Both the position numbers and the translations under genes were made by a program. Below the pieces are notes generated by a model, which was not told the origin of the DNA, made no database searches, and was given only the letters and a program-made list of their open reading frames with translations. From Sphingopyxis indica (GTDB taxonomy: Bacteria > Pseudomonadota > Alphaproteobacteria > Sphingomonadales > Sphingomonadaceae), in assembly GCF_900188185.1 (NCBI RefSeq), contig NZ_FZPA01000001.1, forward strand, positions 62,001 to 126,000: a stretch of DNA of 64,000 bases, given 5' to 3'. Position 1 is the stretch's first letter, and each line of letters begins with the position of its first letter. This document shows positions 1 to 9,066 of this stretch, piece after piece.

Positions 1-56
1 TGCAGGCGGCCCTCGATCATTTTGCGCGGCGCGAACGCGGTTTCGGAGGATTATAG
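1..56 (+). CDS. uppS: Undecaprenyl diphosphate synthase, C-terminal end (partial)
   Basis: Only the last 17 codons are inside the window, ending at a TAG at 54-56. The visible residues end in RRERGFGGL, the usual C-terminus of cis-prenyltransferase UppS. UppS makes the C55 lipid carrier for peptidoglycan and polysaccharide synthesis. The stop lies 3 bases before cdsA, and the order uppS-cdsA-dxr-rseP-bamA is a standard proteobacterial envelope operon, which supports the call from so short a fragment. Confidence 0.75.
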   Translation, partial: QAALDHFARRERGFGGL

Positions 57-59
57 GCC

Positions 60-737
60 ATGGCGACCGCGGCGAAGTCCGACCTCTGGGTGCGCATCCT
101 TTCGGCGATCATATTGTTCGCGATCGCCGGGGTCGCGCTTTGGCTCGGCGGCATCGCCTATGGCCTGCTGCTGCTCGTCGGCGGGGCGCTCACGCTCGTC
201 GAATGGACCGCACTCGTCCGCGCGATGCCGCTCGGGAGCGGGGGCCGGGCCGGCTTCATCGCCCTCGGCCTGATCCTCGTCGCCGGGGCGATCGGCGGAC
301 TCTGGTTCGTGCGCGATGCGCTGGGGGTGACCGCGGCGCTGTGGCTGTTCGGCATGGTGTGGGCGACCGACATCGGCGCCTATTTCGCCGGCCGCGCCTT
401 TGGCGGCGCGCGGCTTGCGCCGGCGATCAGCCCGTCGAAAACCTGGTCGGGGCTGACCGGCGGGATGGTTGCGGCGCTGATCGCCAGCGCGACGATCGGC
501 GACCGTGCCGGCATCATCGGCGTGCCGCTGTGGATCGGCCTGTTCATGGGGCTGCTCGCGCAGCTCGGCGACCTCGGCGAAAGCTGGATGAAGCGGCGCG
601 CAGGCGTCAAGGATTCGGGCAGGCTGATCCCCGGGCATGGCGGGATTTTCGATCGCGTCGACGGGCTGCTCCCCGTCGCGCTCGTCATCGGTGCGCTCGC
701 GGCCTTTGGGCCGCTGGCCGTGCGGGCGGGCGGCTGA
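60..737 (+). CDS. cdsA: Phosphatidate cytidylyltransferase (CDP-diglyceride synthase)
   Basis: A 225-residue, multi-spanning inner-membrane protein that converts phosphatidic acid and CTP to CDP-diacylglycerol, the precursor of bacterial phospholipids. The C-terminal third holds the family signature: SPSKTWSG, then GDLGESWMKRRAGVKDSG and PGHGGIFDRVDGLL, with the conserved Lys and Asp residues. Hydrophobic segments fill the N-terminal two thirds. It is shorter than the E. coli enzyme (about 285 residues), as is common in alphaproteobacteria. The ATG follows uppS by 3 bases, with GGAGG at 46-50 inside the uppS end, and dxr starts one base after the stop, so the genes are probably co-translated. 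Confidence 0.95.
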   Translation: MATAAKSDLWVRILSAIILFAIAGVALWLGGIAYGLLLLVGGALTLVEWTALVRAMPLGSGGRAGFIALGLILVAGAIGGLWFVRDALGVTAALWLFGMVWATDIGAYFAGRAFGGARLAPAISPSKTWSGLTGGMVAALIASATIGDRAGIIGVPLWIGLFMGLLAQLGDLGESWMKRRAGVKDSGRLIPGHGGIFDRVDGLLPVALVIGALAAFGPLAVRAGG

Positions 738-738
738 G

Positions 739-1902
739 ATGGTGCGGCGCCTGTCGCTGTTCGGCGCCACGGGCTCGGTCGGGCGCTCGACGCTCGATCT
801 CGTCCGCTGCGACGGCGAGGCGTGGCGCGTCACCGTGCTCACCGCGAACAGCGACGTCGCCGAACTGGCGAAGCTCGCGCGCGAATTCCGCCCCGGCATC
901 GCGGTGATCGCCGATCCCGCGCGCTATGGCGCGCTTCGCGACGCGCTCGCGGGAACGGGAATCGAAGCGGCGGCGGGCGCCGAAGCGCTCGTCGAGGCGG
1001 CGCAGCGCCCGACCGACCTCGTGATGGCGGCGATCGTCGGCACCGCGGGACTCGCGCCGACGATGGCGGCGCTGGCGGCCGGGCACGACGTCGCGCTCGC
1101 CAACAAGGAAGCGCTGGTGTCGGCGGGCGAGCTGATGACGGCCGCGGCGCGCGCATCGGGCGCGACGATCCTGCCCGTCGATTCCGAACATAATGCGATT
1201 TTCCAGTGCCTTGCCGGCGGTCGCATCGACGAGGTGCGGCGCATTGTGCTGACCGCGAGCGGCGGCCCGTTCCGCACCATGGCGGCCGAAGCGATGGCGG
1301 CGGTCACCCCTGCACAGGCGGTCGCGCACCCGAACTGGTCGATGGGCGCGAAGATCAGCGTCGATTCGGCGACGATGATGAACAAGGGGCTCGAGCTGAT
1401 CGAGGCGCATCATCTGTTCCCCGTCGGGCTCGACCGCATCGAAATCCTCGTCCATCCGCAGTCGGTGATCCACTCGATGGTCGAATTCGTCGATTGCTCG
1501 ACCCTCGCGCAGCTCGGCTCGCCCGACATGCGCATCCCGATCGCGAGCGCGCTCGCCTGGCCGCAACGGATGGCGACGCCATGCGCCCCGCTCGATCTGG
1601 CGAGCATCGGCCGCCTCGATTTCGAAGCGCCCGACGAAGCGCGCTTTCCCGCGACCGCGCTCTGCCGCGCCGCGATCGCCGAGGGCGGCGCCCGCCCGGC
1701 GCAACTCAACGCCGCGAACGAGGTGGCGGTCGCCGCCTTTCTGTCGGGACGCATTGCCTTTCCCGCGATCGTCGATACGGTGCGGCGCGTGATCGACGCC
1801 GAGGCGCCGGCGGTGCCGGCTTCGCTTCAGGACATATTCAGCGTCGATGCCGCATCGCGCGCGGCCGCGCAGATATTTGTGGACCAACTCGTACATGCTT
1901 GA
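739..1902 (+). CDS. dxr: 1-deoxy-D-xylulose 5-phosphate reductoisomerase
   Basis: A 387-residue cytosolic enzyme of the methylerythritol phosphate route: it rearranges and reduces DXP to MEP with NADPH, feeding the isoprenoid chain that UppS next door extends. The N-terminus carries the nucleotide-binding LFGATGSVG. The metal and substrate site is visible as VDSEHNAIFQCL and, further on, SVDSATMMNKGLELIEA. The length matches the family. I chose the ATG at 739, one base after the cdsA stop, because the upstream extension of the open frame overlaps cdsA and has no family residues. The 3' end overlaps rseP by 8 bases, indicating translational coupling. Confidence 0.96.
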   Translation: MVRRLSLFGATGSVGRSTLDLVRCDGEAWRVTVLTANSDVAELAKLAREFRPGIAVIADPARYGALRDALAGTGIEAAAGAEALVEAAQRPTDLVMAAIVGTAGLAPTMAALAAGHDVALANKEALVSAGELMTAAARASGATILPVDSEHNAIFQCLAGGRIDEVRRIVLTASGGPFRTMAAEAMAAVTPAQAVAHPNWSMGAKISVDSATMMNKGLELIEAHHLFPVGLDRIEILVHPQSVIHSMVEFVDCSTLAQLGSPDMRIPIASALAWPQRMATPCAPLDLASIGRLDFEAPDEARFPATALCRAAIAEGGARPAQLNAANEVAVAAFLSGRIAFPAIVDTVRRVIDAEAPAVPASLQDIFSVDAASRAAAQIFVDQLVHA

Positions 1903-3028
1903 GACGCCCGGTATCCCTTTCACCATCCTCGCCTTCATCCTCGTGCTGGGACCGCTCGTCTTCGTCCACGAATATGGCCATTATATCGTCGGGCGCTGGT
2001 GCGGGGTGAAAGCCGACGCCTTCTCGATCGGTTTCGGGCGCAAGCTCGTCGGCTGGACCGACAAGCGCGGCACCGAATGGAAGATCGGCTGGCTGCCGCT
2101 CGGCGGCTATGTCCAGTTCGCGGGCGACCGCGATGCGGTGAGCCAGCCCGACGCCGATTGGCAGTCGCTTCCCGACGCCGAACGGTCGCACAGCTTTCCG
2201 GCGCAACCGGTGTGGAAACGCGCCCTGATCGTCGCCGCCGGGCCGTTCACCAATTTCCTGTTCGCGATTCTGATCTTCGCCGCCTTCAACCTCGCTTACG
2301 GCGTGCCGACCACCCCGCCGGTGATCGCCGGCGTGCAACCGCAAAGCGCCGCGGCCGAGGCGGGGCTGCGCGAGGGCGACCGCATCGCGGCGATCGACGG
2401 CCGGGCGATGGAGACCTTCGACGACATCCGCATCGCGGTCGCCTTCGACCTCGGCAGGCCGATCGACCTTTCGGTCGAGCGCGGCGGCGAGCAGCGGACG
2501 ATTTCGCTGCGGCCGCGGATCGTGTCCGAAACCGATCGGTTCGGCAACACGTCCGAGCGGGCGATCATCGGCATCATGCCCGGCGCCCCGACGCTCACCC
2601 CGGCGGGACCGATCGCGTCGGTCGAGGCCGGGGCCAGGCAGACGTGGGACATGGTGCGGCTCACGGGCGAAGTGCTCGGCCAGTTCGTTACCGGCCAGCG
2701 TTCGGTCAAGGATATGGGCGGCCCGCTTCGGATCGCGAAGCAATCGGGTGAAGTGGCGACGCTCGGCCCCGTGGCGCTGATCTCCTTTATCGCCTTCGTC
2801 TCCATCAATCTGGGGTTCATCAACCTGTTGCCATTGCCGATGCTCGATGGCGGTCATTTGCTTTTTTACGCCTATGAGGCGATCAGGCGGCGCCCGGCCC
2901 CGCCGCAGGCACAGGAATGGGCGTTCCGATTCGGTTTTGCCGCGATCGTGACGCTCATGCTGGTCGTGACTTTCAACGATTTGGGCTCATTCGGTTTGTG
3001 GGACGGGATCGCCCGCTTGATTGGATAG
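1895..3028 (+). CDS. rseP: Site-2 protease, RseP family zinc metalloprotease
   Basis: A 377-residue inner-membrane protease that cuts membrane-embedded substrates such as anti-sigma factors after a first periplasmic cut. The zinc site HEYGH is at residues 25-29 inside the first membrane segment; a PDZ domain lies around residues 125-215 (VQPQSAAAEAGLREGD); the third zinc ligand is in LPMLDGGH of a C-terminal membrane helix. The start at 1895 puts the HExxH at its normal distance from the N-terminus and overlaps the dxr end by 8 bases. Known family partners are the BAM and envelope stress system, and bamA is the next gene. Confidence 0.95.
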   Translation: MLETPGIPFTILAFILVLGPLVFVHEYGHYIVGRWCGVKADAFSIGFGRKLVGWTDKRGTEWKIGWLPLGGYVQFAGDRDAVSQPDADWQSLPDAERSHSFPAQPVWKRALIVAAGPFTNFLFAILIFAAFNLAYGVPTTPPVIAGVQPQSAAAEAGLREGDRIAAIDGRAMETFDDIRIAVAFDLGRPIDLSVERGGEQRTISLRPRIVSETDRFGNTSERAIIGIMPGAPTLTPAGPIASVEAGARQTWDMVRLTGEVLGQFVTGQRSVKDMGGPLRIAKQSGEVATLGPVALISFIAFVSINLGFINLLPLPMLDGGHLLFYAYEAIRRRPAPPQAQEWAFRFGFAAIVTLMLVVTFNDLGSFGLWDGIARLIG

Positions 3029-3099
3029 CCGGAGTCGGGCAGGGAGAGCGCGCTCGGACTTTACGGGGGTCCGGGCGCTGGGACGATATTATTGGCGGG

Positions 3100-5778
3100 A
3101 TGAACAGCGTGGTTTCACACAAATTTACGGCGCGGATGCAGCTGTCGGCGCTCCTGTTGGCGGGAACGATGCTGACCGGGCCGGTTTTTGCGCAGGAGGC
3201 CGCGCCGCCGCAGACGGTGCCGACCGTGCCGGTGCCGACGCCCGAGGCCGTGCCGACCGCATCGACGATCAAGTCGATCGCCGTGACCGGCAACCAGCGC
3301 CTCGAAACCCAGACGATCCTCTCTTATCTGCGCCTGCGCGTCGGTCAGGAATATGATCGCGCGACGCTCGACCAGGCGCTCAAGGATCTCGCTTCGACCG
3401 AGCTTTTCAAGGATTACCAGATCACCGACGATGCCGGGGCGCTGACGATCCAGGTCGTCGAGAATCCGGTCATCAACCGCGTGATCCTGGAGGGCAACAA
3501 GCGGCTCAAGGAAGACAAGATCCGGCCCGAGATCAAGCTCGCACCGCGCCAGATCTTCACCCGGTCGAAGGTGCGCGCAGACGTCGCGCGCATCATCGAG
3601 CTTTACAAGCGGCAGGGCCGTTTCGCCGCGACCGTCGATCCGAAAATGGTCCAGCTCGACCAGAACCGCGTCGATGTGGTGTTCGAGATCACCGAAGGGC
3701 CGAAGTCGAAGGTCCGCCAGATCAACATCATCGGCAACGAGAAATTCAGCGACGGCGATCTGAAGGACGAGATGGCGACGCGCACGACCGGCGGCCTGCT
3801 CTCTTTCCTGTCGTCGAACACGACCTACGACCCCGACCGCCTCGCCTATGACCAGCAGAAGCTGCGCCTCTTTTACCTGCAGAACGGTTATGCCGATTTC
3901 CGCGTCATTTCGGCGGTCGCCGAGCTGACGAGCAACAAGCAGGATTTCATCATCACCTATGTCGTCGAAGAGGGCGAGCGCTACAAATTCGGCGATGTGA
4001 AGATCGAGAGCAGCCTGCGCGACTTCAAGCCCGAGCAGATGCAGAAGCTGCTGCCGATGAAGACCGGCGACTGGTACGACGCCAAGCAGGTCGAGGATAC
4101 GGTCGAAAGCCTCAGCGAAACCGCAGGCCTCTTCGGCTATGCCTTTGCCGACATCAACCCCGAATTCCGTCGCAATCCCGAAGACCGGACGATGGACATC
4201 ACCTTCAATGTCGGCGAAAGCCCGCGCACCTATGTCGAGCGGATCGACGTCAACGGCAACACGCTGACGCAAGACAAGGTCATCCGCCGCGAATTCCGCC
4301 TGAACGAAGGCGACGCGTTCAACAGCTTCGCCTTGAAGCGCACCGAAAACCGCATCAACAGCCTCGGCTATTTCCAGGAGAATCTGGAAATCGAGCGCAA
4401 GGAAGGCAGCACCCCCGACCGCATCATCCTCGACACCAATGTCGAGGAGAAACCGACCGGCGAACTGTCGCTGTCGGCGGGCTTCTCGTCGATCGAAAGC
4501 TTCCTCGTCCAGGCGTCGGTGCGTCAGCGCAACTTCCGCGGCATGGGCCAGCAGCTGCAGGCGTCGGTCAACTATTCGAGCTATTCGAAGTCGATCGAAC
4601 TGGGCTTCACCGAACCCTATCTGTTCGATCGCAACATTTCGATCGGCGGCAGCGTCTATCGCCGCGATCTCAATTCGTTCAACTTCATCAACAACGACCG
4701 CCAGACGACGTTCGAGCAGACGACGACCGGCTTCCAGATGAACGTCGGCGTTCCGCTGACCGAGTTCATGTCGGCGTTCGGGCGCTACAGTCTCAACTTC
4801 GACGATGTGACGCTCGACAAGAGCGTCTATTATTTCGGCGACGAGTGCGATCCCCTGATCGCCGGGCGCTATCTGTGCGATGCAATCGGCAAGCGGACGA
4901 CCTCGCTGATCGGCTTCACCCTCGCCTATGACGATCGCGACAACCGCATCCGGCCGACGCGCGGCCAGTCCTTCACCCTCAGTCAGGATTTCGCGGGCCT
5001 CGGCGGCGACGTCAAATATCTCCGCACGCGCGCCACGGCCAGCAAGCATCGCAGCCTCGGCGGCCGCTTCATTCTCAACGCCTATCTCGAGGGCGGCTAC
5101 ATCTATCCGCTCGAAGATCAGCCCGATCCCTTCACCGACGCGGTGCGGCTGACCGACCGCTTCCAGCTCGGCGAACCCGACCTGCGCGGCTTCGACATTC
5201 GCGGCGTCGGCCCGCGCGTCATCCGCTACACCGGCGTCGACCTCACCGATCCGGCCAATCCGGTGCTCGATCTGACCACCGACCGCGGACAGCTGATCGA
5301 CGACGCGCTCGGCGGCAAGGCTTATTACAAGGGGCGCCTCGAACTCGACATCCCGCTCGGCGCCGGTGCCAAGGAAATGGGCCTGCGTCCGTCGATCTTC
5401 GTCGACGTCGGCTCGGTGTTCAGCGTGGTCAAGCCAGAGCTGACGACCCTGGCCAATTTCACGGACCCGTCGGATGGCCTGACCAAATATCTCTGCCGCA
5501 ACTCGGCGGAAGAAACGAGCCAGTTCGCGACGCAGGGAACCGATTCGAACGGCAACCCCACCGGCCTCTACAACCAGTGTCCCACCGGTTATTCGGCGCT
5601 CGCTCCGTTCGAGGAACGCTTTTACGGCGACAGCTGGAAGCCGCGTGTTTCGATCGGCGCCGGCGTCAACTGGAACTCCCCCTTCGGTCCCTTCCGGATC
5701 GACTTCGCTTACGCCCTTCGCAAAGAAGAGGGCGATGATACCAAACGCTTCTCATTCAACGTAGGAACCCAATTCTGA
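3100..5778 (+). CDS. bamA: Outer membrane protein assembly factor BamA
   Basis: An 892-residue outer-membrane protein, the core of the BAM machine that folds beta-barrel proteins. It has a signal peptide of about 31 residues ending FAQ-EA, a POTRA repeat region (about residues 50-400) and a C-terminal Omp85 barrel ending in Phe (NVGTQF). The conserved barrel lid-loop motif RGF is at residues 696-698. The barrel is longer than in E. coli (whole protein 810) and has loops with cysteines (around ECDP, LCRN and QCPT). The ATG at 3100 gives the signal peptide; the upstream frame overlaps rseP and is not coding-like. The stop shares a base with the skp start. Confidence 0.96.
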   Translation: MNSVVSHKFTARMQLSALLLAGTMLTGPVFAQEAAPPQTVPTVPVPTPEAVPTASTIKSIAVTGNQRLETQTILSYLRLRVGQEYDRATLDQALKDLASTELFKDYQITDDAGALTIQVVENPVINRVILEGNKRLKEDKIRPEIKLAPRQIFTRSKVRADVARIIELYKRQGRFAATVDPKMVQLDQNRVDVVFEITEGPKSKVRQINIIGNEKFSDGDLKDEMATRTTGGLLSFLSSNTTYDPDRLAYDQQKLRLFYLQNGYADFRVISAVAELTSNKQDFIITYVVEEGERYKFGDVKIESSLRDFKPEQMQKLLPMKTGDWYDAKQVEDTVESLSETAGLFGYAFADINPEFRRNPEDRTMDITFNVGESPRTYVERIDVNGNTLTQDKVIRREFRLNEGDAFNSFALKRTENRINSLGYFQENLEIERKEGSTPDRIILDTNVEEKPTGELSLSAGFSSIESFLVQASVRQRNFRGMGQQLQASVNYSSYSKSIELGFTEPYLFDRNISIGGSVYRRDLNSFNFINNDRQTTFEQTTTGFQMNVGVPLTEFMSAFGRYSLNFDDVTLDKSVYYFGDECDPLIAGRYLCDAIGKRTTSLIGFTLAYDDRDNRIRPTRGQSFTLSQDFAGLGGDVKYLRTRATASKHRSLGGRFILNAYLEGGYIYPLEDQPDPFTDAVRLTDRFQLGEPDLRGFDIRGVGPRVIRYTGVDLTDPANPVLDLTTDRGQLIDDALGGKAYYKGRLELDIPLGAGAKEMGLRPSIFVDVGSVFSVVKPELTTLANFTDPSDGLTKYLCRNSAEETSQFATQGTDSNGNPTGLYNQCPTGYSALAPFEERFYGDSWKPRVSIGAGVNWNSPFGPFRIDFAYALRKEEGDDTKRFSFNVGTQF

Positions 5779-6467
5779 TGAAGAAAATTTTCACTGCCTC
5801 GGCGCTGGCGATCGCCAGCCTGTCGATTTCGCCGATGCTCGCCGCCCCGGCCGCCGCGCAGGCGCGCTCGGTCGCCGTCGCCGATGTGCGTGCCGCCGCC
5901 GCCCAGTCGAACGCGTTCAAGACCGCGTCGCAGCAGATCCAGACGACATACAAGGCGCAGATCGACCAACAGGAATCGCGCGGCCAGACGCTGCAGGCGG
6001 AACTGAACGTGCTCGTCGCCAAATATAATGAAGAGGCGAAAAAGACGCCGCAGAATCAGGCCGCCCTCCAGGCCGCTGCCAAGGCGGTGCAGGACAAGCG
6101 CCAGTCGGCTTCGGAAGAACTGAACCGCATCGGCGCGCCCGTCGAACTCGCGCTCTCTTATGTCGAGGACCAGATCAGCGTGCGCATGAACGAGGCGATC
6201 AAGGCCGCGATGACGGCCAAGAAGGTCGATCTGCTGCTTCAGCCCGACGCCGTCCTCGCGCGGGAAAACAACGCCGACATCACCGATGCGGTCGTCACCG
6301 AACTCAACCGCATCCTGCCGTCGGTCTCGACCGCGGTGCCGGCGGGCTACAAGCCCGGCCAGCTCGTTCAGCAGCGCAACCAGCAGCTGATCGACGCGGC
6401 GCGCTCGCAGCAGGGCGCGGCGGCGACCCCGGCCCCGGCCGCCGGCAACCAGCCGACGACGCGCTGA
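5778..6467 (+). CDS. skp: OmpH/Skp-family periplasmic chaperone
   Basis: A 229-residue exported protein with a signal peptide (about residues 1-27, ending APAAA). A coiled-coil-rich middle of Gln, Lys, Glu and Ala follows, typical of the Skp/OmpH prefoldin-like chaperones that carry unfolded outer-membrane proteins to BAM. The C-terminus has a Pro/Ala-rich tail that E. coli Skp lacks; E. coli Skp is about 161 residues. The start codon overlaps the bamA stop (TGATG), so it is translationally coupled to its functional partner. The family call rests on position, length and composition. Confidence 0.85.
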   Translation: MKKIFTASALAIASLSISPMLAAPAAAQARSVAVADVRAAAAQSNAFKTASQQIQTTYKAQIDQQESRGQTLQAELNVLVAKYNEEAKKTPQNQAALQAAAKAVQDKRQSASEELNRIGAPVELALSYVEDQISVRMNEAIKAAMTAKKVDLLLQPDAVLARENNADITDAVVTELNRILPSVSTAVPAGYKPGQLVQQRNQQLIDAARSQQGAAATPAPAAGNQPTTR

Positions 6468-6471
6468 GCCG

Positions 6472-6951
6472 ATGACCGCTGGGGAAGGGCAGGGCGAAAC
6501 GCTTGGGCCGGCGGACATCCGCCGGATTCTCAGCCTGTTGCCGCATCGTTATCCGATGCTGCTCGTCGACCGGGTGGTCTCGATGGTCAAGGACCAGTCG
6601 ATCCACGCGGTCAAGGCGGTGACGATGAACGAGCCCTTCTTCCAGGGGCATTTTCCCGGCCGGCCGATCATGCCCGGCGTCCTAATCGTCGAGGCGCTGG
6701 CGCAGGCCGGCGGCGTGCTGGCGATCGAATCGCTCGGCCTCGCCGGTACTGGCAAGCTCGTCTATTTCATGGGCATCGACGGCGTGAAGTTCCGAAAGCC
6801 CGTCGAACCCGGCCATCTGCTCGACCTCCACGTCACCATCCTTCAGGCGAAGCGGAACATCTGCAAGTTCGAAGGACGCGCGCTGCTGGACGGCCAGCTT
6901 GCGACCGAGTGCCAGTTCACCGCGATGATCGCCGACCCGCCGAGCGATTGA
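6472..6951 (+). CDS. fabZ: 3-hydroxyacyl-ACP dehydratase FabZ
   Basis: A 159-residue hot-dog-fold enzyme that removes water from 3-hydroxyacyl-ACP in fatty acid elongation. The catalytic His60 is in [14 protein letters not shown] and the acidic partner Glu74 in [11 protein letters not shown]. The N-terminal [17 protein letters not shown] is also typical. It follows skp by 4 bases. In most Proteobacteria lpxD lies between skp and fabZ and lpxA follows; neither is present here, and rpmE comes next. That fits a sphingomonad without lipid A. Confidence 0.96.
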   Translation: MTAGEGQGETLGPADIRRILSLLPHRYPMLLVDRVVSMVKDQSIHAVKAVTMNEPFFQGHFPGRPIMPGVLIVEALAQAGGVLAIESLGLAGTGKLVYFMGIDGVKFRKPVEPGHLLDLHVTILQAKRNICKFEGRALLDGQLATECQFTAMIADPPSD

Positions 6952-6958
6952 TTCCATT

Positions 6959-7044
6959 CCGTCTCCCCGAGCGAAGACGAGGGGCCCGTTCGAGCGGAGC
7001 GAGAACCAGCAACGGTGCGGCCTCGTCTTCGCTCGGGGAAACGG
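6959..7044. repeat. Inverted repeat between fabZ and rpmE
   Basis: Two arms, at 6964-6982 and 7021-7039, match perfectly over 19 bases and extend outward to about 24 with one mismatch. They enclose 38 bases that contain a smaller hairpin (CGTTCGAGCGGAGCGAGAACC region). It can fold as a cruciform or as a strong hairpin in RNA in either direction. There is no T run, so it is better called an intergenic repeat than an intrinsic terminator. Nothing else is evident between fabZ and rpmE. Confidence 0.8.
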
Positions 7045-7150
7045 GATGGTGTTGCATTTTCCTCCGTTCCTGCCTAAAGGCCGCCACTTCGCGTCCCCGG
7101 ATGCAGACTCACGCTGCTGGTCGGAAACCAGCGGCACAGGAGCTTATGAG

Positions 7151-7378
7151 ATGAAAAAAGACATTCACCCCGACTATCACATGATCACGGTCAAGATGAC
7201 CGATGGCACCGAATATCAGACGCGCTCGACCTGGGGCAGCGAGGGCGACACGATGACCCTCGAAATCGACCCGACCGCGCACCCGGCCTGGACCGGCGGC
7301 CAGGGCCGTATGCTCGACCAGGGCGGCCAGGTTGCGAAGTTCAACAAGCGCTTCGGCGGCCTCACCCTCAAGCGCTGA
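7151..7378 (+). CDS. rpmE: 50S ribosomal protein L31, zinc-free (C-minus) type
   Basis: A 75-residue protein starting [10 protein letters not shown], the L31 signature, and continuing with [13 protein letters not shown] and HPAWTGG as in alphaproteobacterial L31. There is no cysteine, so it is the form that does not bind zinc. It sits on the 50S subunit at the bridge to 30S. The upstream frame is open to 7046 but the extension has no family residues; the ATG at 7151 gives the standard N-terminus, with GGAG at 7139-7142 as a possible ribosome-binding site. Confidence 0.95.
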   Translation: MKKDIHPDYHMITVKMTDGTEYQTRSTWGSEGDTMTLEIDPTAHPAWTGGQGRMLDQGGQVAKFNKRFGGLTLKR

Positions 7379-7387
7379 TCTATTTAG

Positions 7388-7409
7388 CCCCTCCTCTTCA
7401 GAGGAGGGG
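7388..7409. terminator. Palindromic hairpin downstream of rpmE
   Basis: CCCCTCCTCTTCAGAGGAGG and two further G form a near-perfect 10-bp stem with a 2-base centre, 10 bases after the rpmE stop. No clear T tract follows on the plus strand. It belongs to the same palindrome family as 7490-7511 and 10956-10981, so it may be a repeat used as a terminator. Confidence 0.55.
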
Positions 7410-7489
7410 CAGCGAGACTTGCGAACTTGTTCGCTAGTCGCAGCGGGGTGGTGGCCGGGATTTGCGCCCAGCCACAGCACCACCCCAAA

Positions 7490-7511
7490 CCCCTCCTCTG
7501 AAGAGGAGGGG
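7490..7511. terminator. Palindromic hairpin downstream of glpK
   Basis: A second copy of the CCCCTCCTCT palindrome ends 1 base before the glpK stop codon (leftward gene). Read in the glpK direction, the stem is followed by TTTGGGG, a short T run. With 7388-7409 it brackets about 80 bases between the convergent rpmE and glpK genes; I see no gene in those 80 bases. Confidence 0.55.
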
Positions 7512-7512
7512 C

Positions 7513-8985
7513 TTAAGAAGCCAAAACCTTCGCAAGCGCGCTTTGCCAGCCGGCAAGGCGCGCTTCGCGTTTGGCGGCATCGAGCGCGGGGGTGAAGCGC
7601 GTCGTGCGGCCGCGCATCGCGGCCGCGGCACTCGCGAGATCCGGATAGAGCCCCGCGCCGGTCGCGGCGAGCATCGCCGCGCCCAAGGCTGTGCTTTCGA
7701 CGAAATCGGGGCGCTCGACGGTCAGGTCCAGCATGTCCGCCAGATCCTGCGCCATCCAGTCGTTCGCGGCCATGCCGCCGTCGATCCTCAGTTCGGCCCA
7801 ATCGACCCCGTCGGCGGCGAAGGCCGCTTTAAGGTCGTGCGCCTGATAGGCCTGCGCCTCGAGCGCGGCGCGCGCGACATGCGCCTTGCCGCTCGCGAAG
7901 CTGAGGCCCGATAGCGCTGCGAGCGCATCGGGCCGCCAGTGCGGCGCGCCGAGCCCGGCAAGCGCCGGGACCAGATAGACCCCGCCATTGTCGGGGATCG
8001 ACCGCGCCAGCCCCTCGCTCTCGCCCGCGCTCGACAAGAGGCCCAGCCCGTCGCGCAGCCATTTGATCAGGCTGCCGGCGACGAACACCGATCCTTCGAG
8101 CGCATAGAGGCGCGTGTCGCCCTCCTGCACCAATATCGTCGACAACAGCCGGTTGTCCGATGCCGGCCGCCGCGTTCCGCTCGCCGACAGGATGAAGGCG
8201 CCGGTGCCGAAGGTCGCCTTGGTCTGGCCCGGCGACAGGCACGCCTGACCGATCGTCGCCGCCTGCTGGTCGCCCGCCATGCCCGAAATCGGAATCGCGC
8301 CGCCGAACAGGTCGGGGGCGGTGGCGCCCACGGTCGCGGTGCAGCCGGCGATTTCGGGAAGCAGTCCGATCGGCGCACCGAACAGATCGCACAGCCCCGC
8401 GTCCCAGCCCCCGCGTCCGATGTCCATCAGCAGGGTGCGCGCGGCGTTGGTCGCGTCGCTCACATGCACGCCCCCGGTCAGGCGAAAGACCAGCCAGGAT
8501 TCGACCGTGCCGATCGCGAGCCGATCGCCCGCTTCGCGCAGTTGCGGCCAGTTTTCGAGCGCCCAGCCGATCTTGGTCCCCGAAAAATAGGGATCGAGCA
8601 GCAATCCGCTTTTCGCGCGCACCGCCGCTTCATGTCCCGCCTCTTTCAGCGCCGCGCAATCGGCCGCGGTGCGCCGGTCCTGCCAGACGATCGCGGGGGC
8701 GAGCGGCTCGCCGGTCGCGCGATCCCAGAACACCACCGTCTCACGCTGGTTGGTGATCCCGATCGCGGCGATCCGGTCGGCGCCGCCCGCCTTTTCGATC
8801 ATCGCGCGCGTGCAGGCGAGCGTCGCGGTCCAGATTTCGGCGGCATCATGCTCGACGAGCCCCGGGCCGGGGTAATATTGCCGGAACTCGCGCTGCGCGC
8901 TGCCGAGCGGGGTGCCGTCGGCCGCGAACAGCATCGTGCGGGTCGAGGTCGTTCCCGCGTCGATGACGATGATCTTTTCGGCCAA
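7513..8985 (-). CDS. glpK: Glycerol kinase (FGGY family)
   Basis: About 490 residues. It phosphorylates glycerol to sn-glycerol 3-phosphate. The N-terminal ATP-binding VIDAGTTSTRTMLF, then ITNQRETVVFWDRATGEP and AIVWQDRRT, and the C-terminal YLVPALAGLGAPHW and LRIDGGMAANDW all fit GlpK rather than xylulokinase. I prefer a TTG start at 8985, preceded by AGGGG 7 bases upstream, because it begins right at the conserved KIIVIDAG; an ATG at 9009 would add 8 residues but has a weaker ribosome-binding site. No glpF or glpD is adjacent, so the gene seems to stand alone, convergent with rpmE. Confidence 0.9.
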   Translation of the reverse strand: MAEKIIVIDAGTTSTRTMLFAADGTPLGSAQREFRQYYPGPGLVEHDAAEIWTATLACTRAMIEKAGGADRIAAIGITNQRETVVFWDRATGEPLAPAIVWQDRRTAADCAALKEAGHEAAVRAKSGLLLDPYFSGTKIGWALENWPQLREAGDRLAIGTVESWLVFRLTGGVHVSDATNAARTLLMDIGRGGWDAGLCDLFGAPIGLLPEIAGCTATVGATAPDLFGGAIPISGMAGDQQAATIGQACLSPGQTKATFGTGAFILSASGTRRPASDNRLLSTILVQEGDTRLYALEGSVFVAGSLIKWLRDGLGLLSSAGESEGLARSIPDNGGVYLVPALAGLGAPHWRPDALAALSGLSFASGKAHVARAALEAQAYQAHDLKAAFAADGVDWAELRIDGGMAANDWMAQDLADMLDLTVERPDFVESTALGAAMLAATGAGLYPDLASAAAAMRGRTTRFTPALDAAKREARLAGWQSALAKVLAS

Positions 8986-9066
8986 TGCGCATCCCCTGTC
9001 CGTTGCCATCAGCCTGCCAAAGCCGGGCCGTTCGAACAAGGCCGCCGGAACGCGAGACGATACTAT

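Noticed and set aside
3115..5049. A 644-codon antisense frame across bamA
   Set aside because: It is the mirror of a strongly supported gene in a GC-rich genome, with no motif of its own.
6959..7044. Reading the fabZ-rpmE inverted repeat as a leader or riboswitch for rpmE
   Set aside because: It is a plain inverted repeat without a conserved riboswitch core and has no clear relation to the ribosomal protein start.
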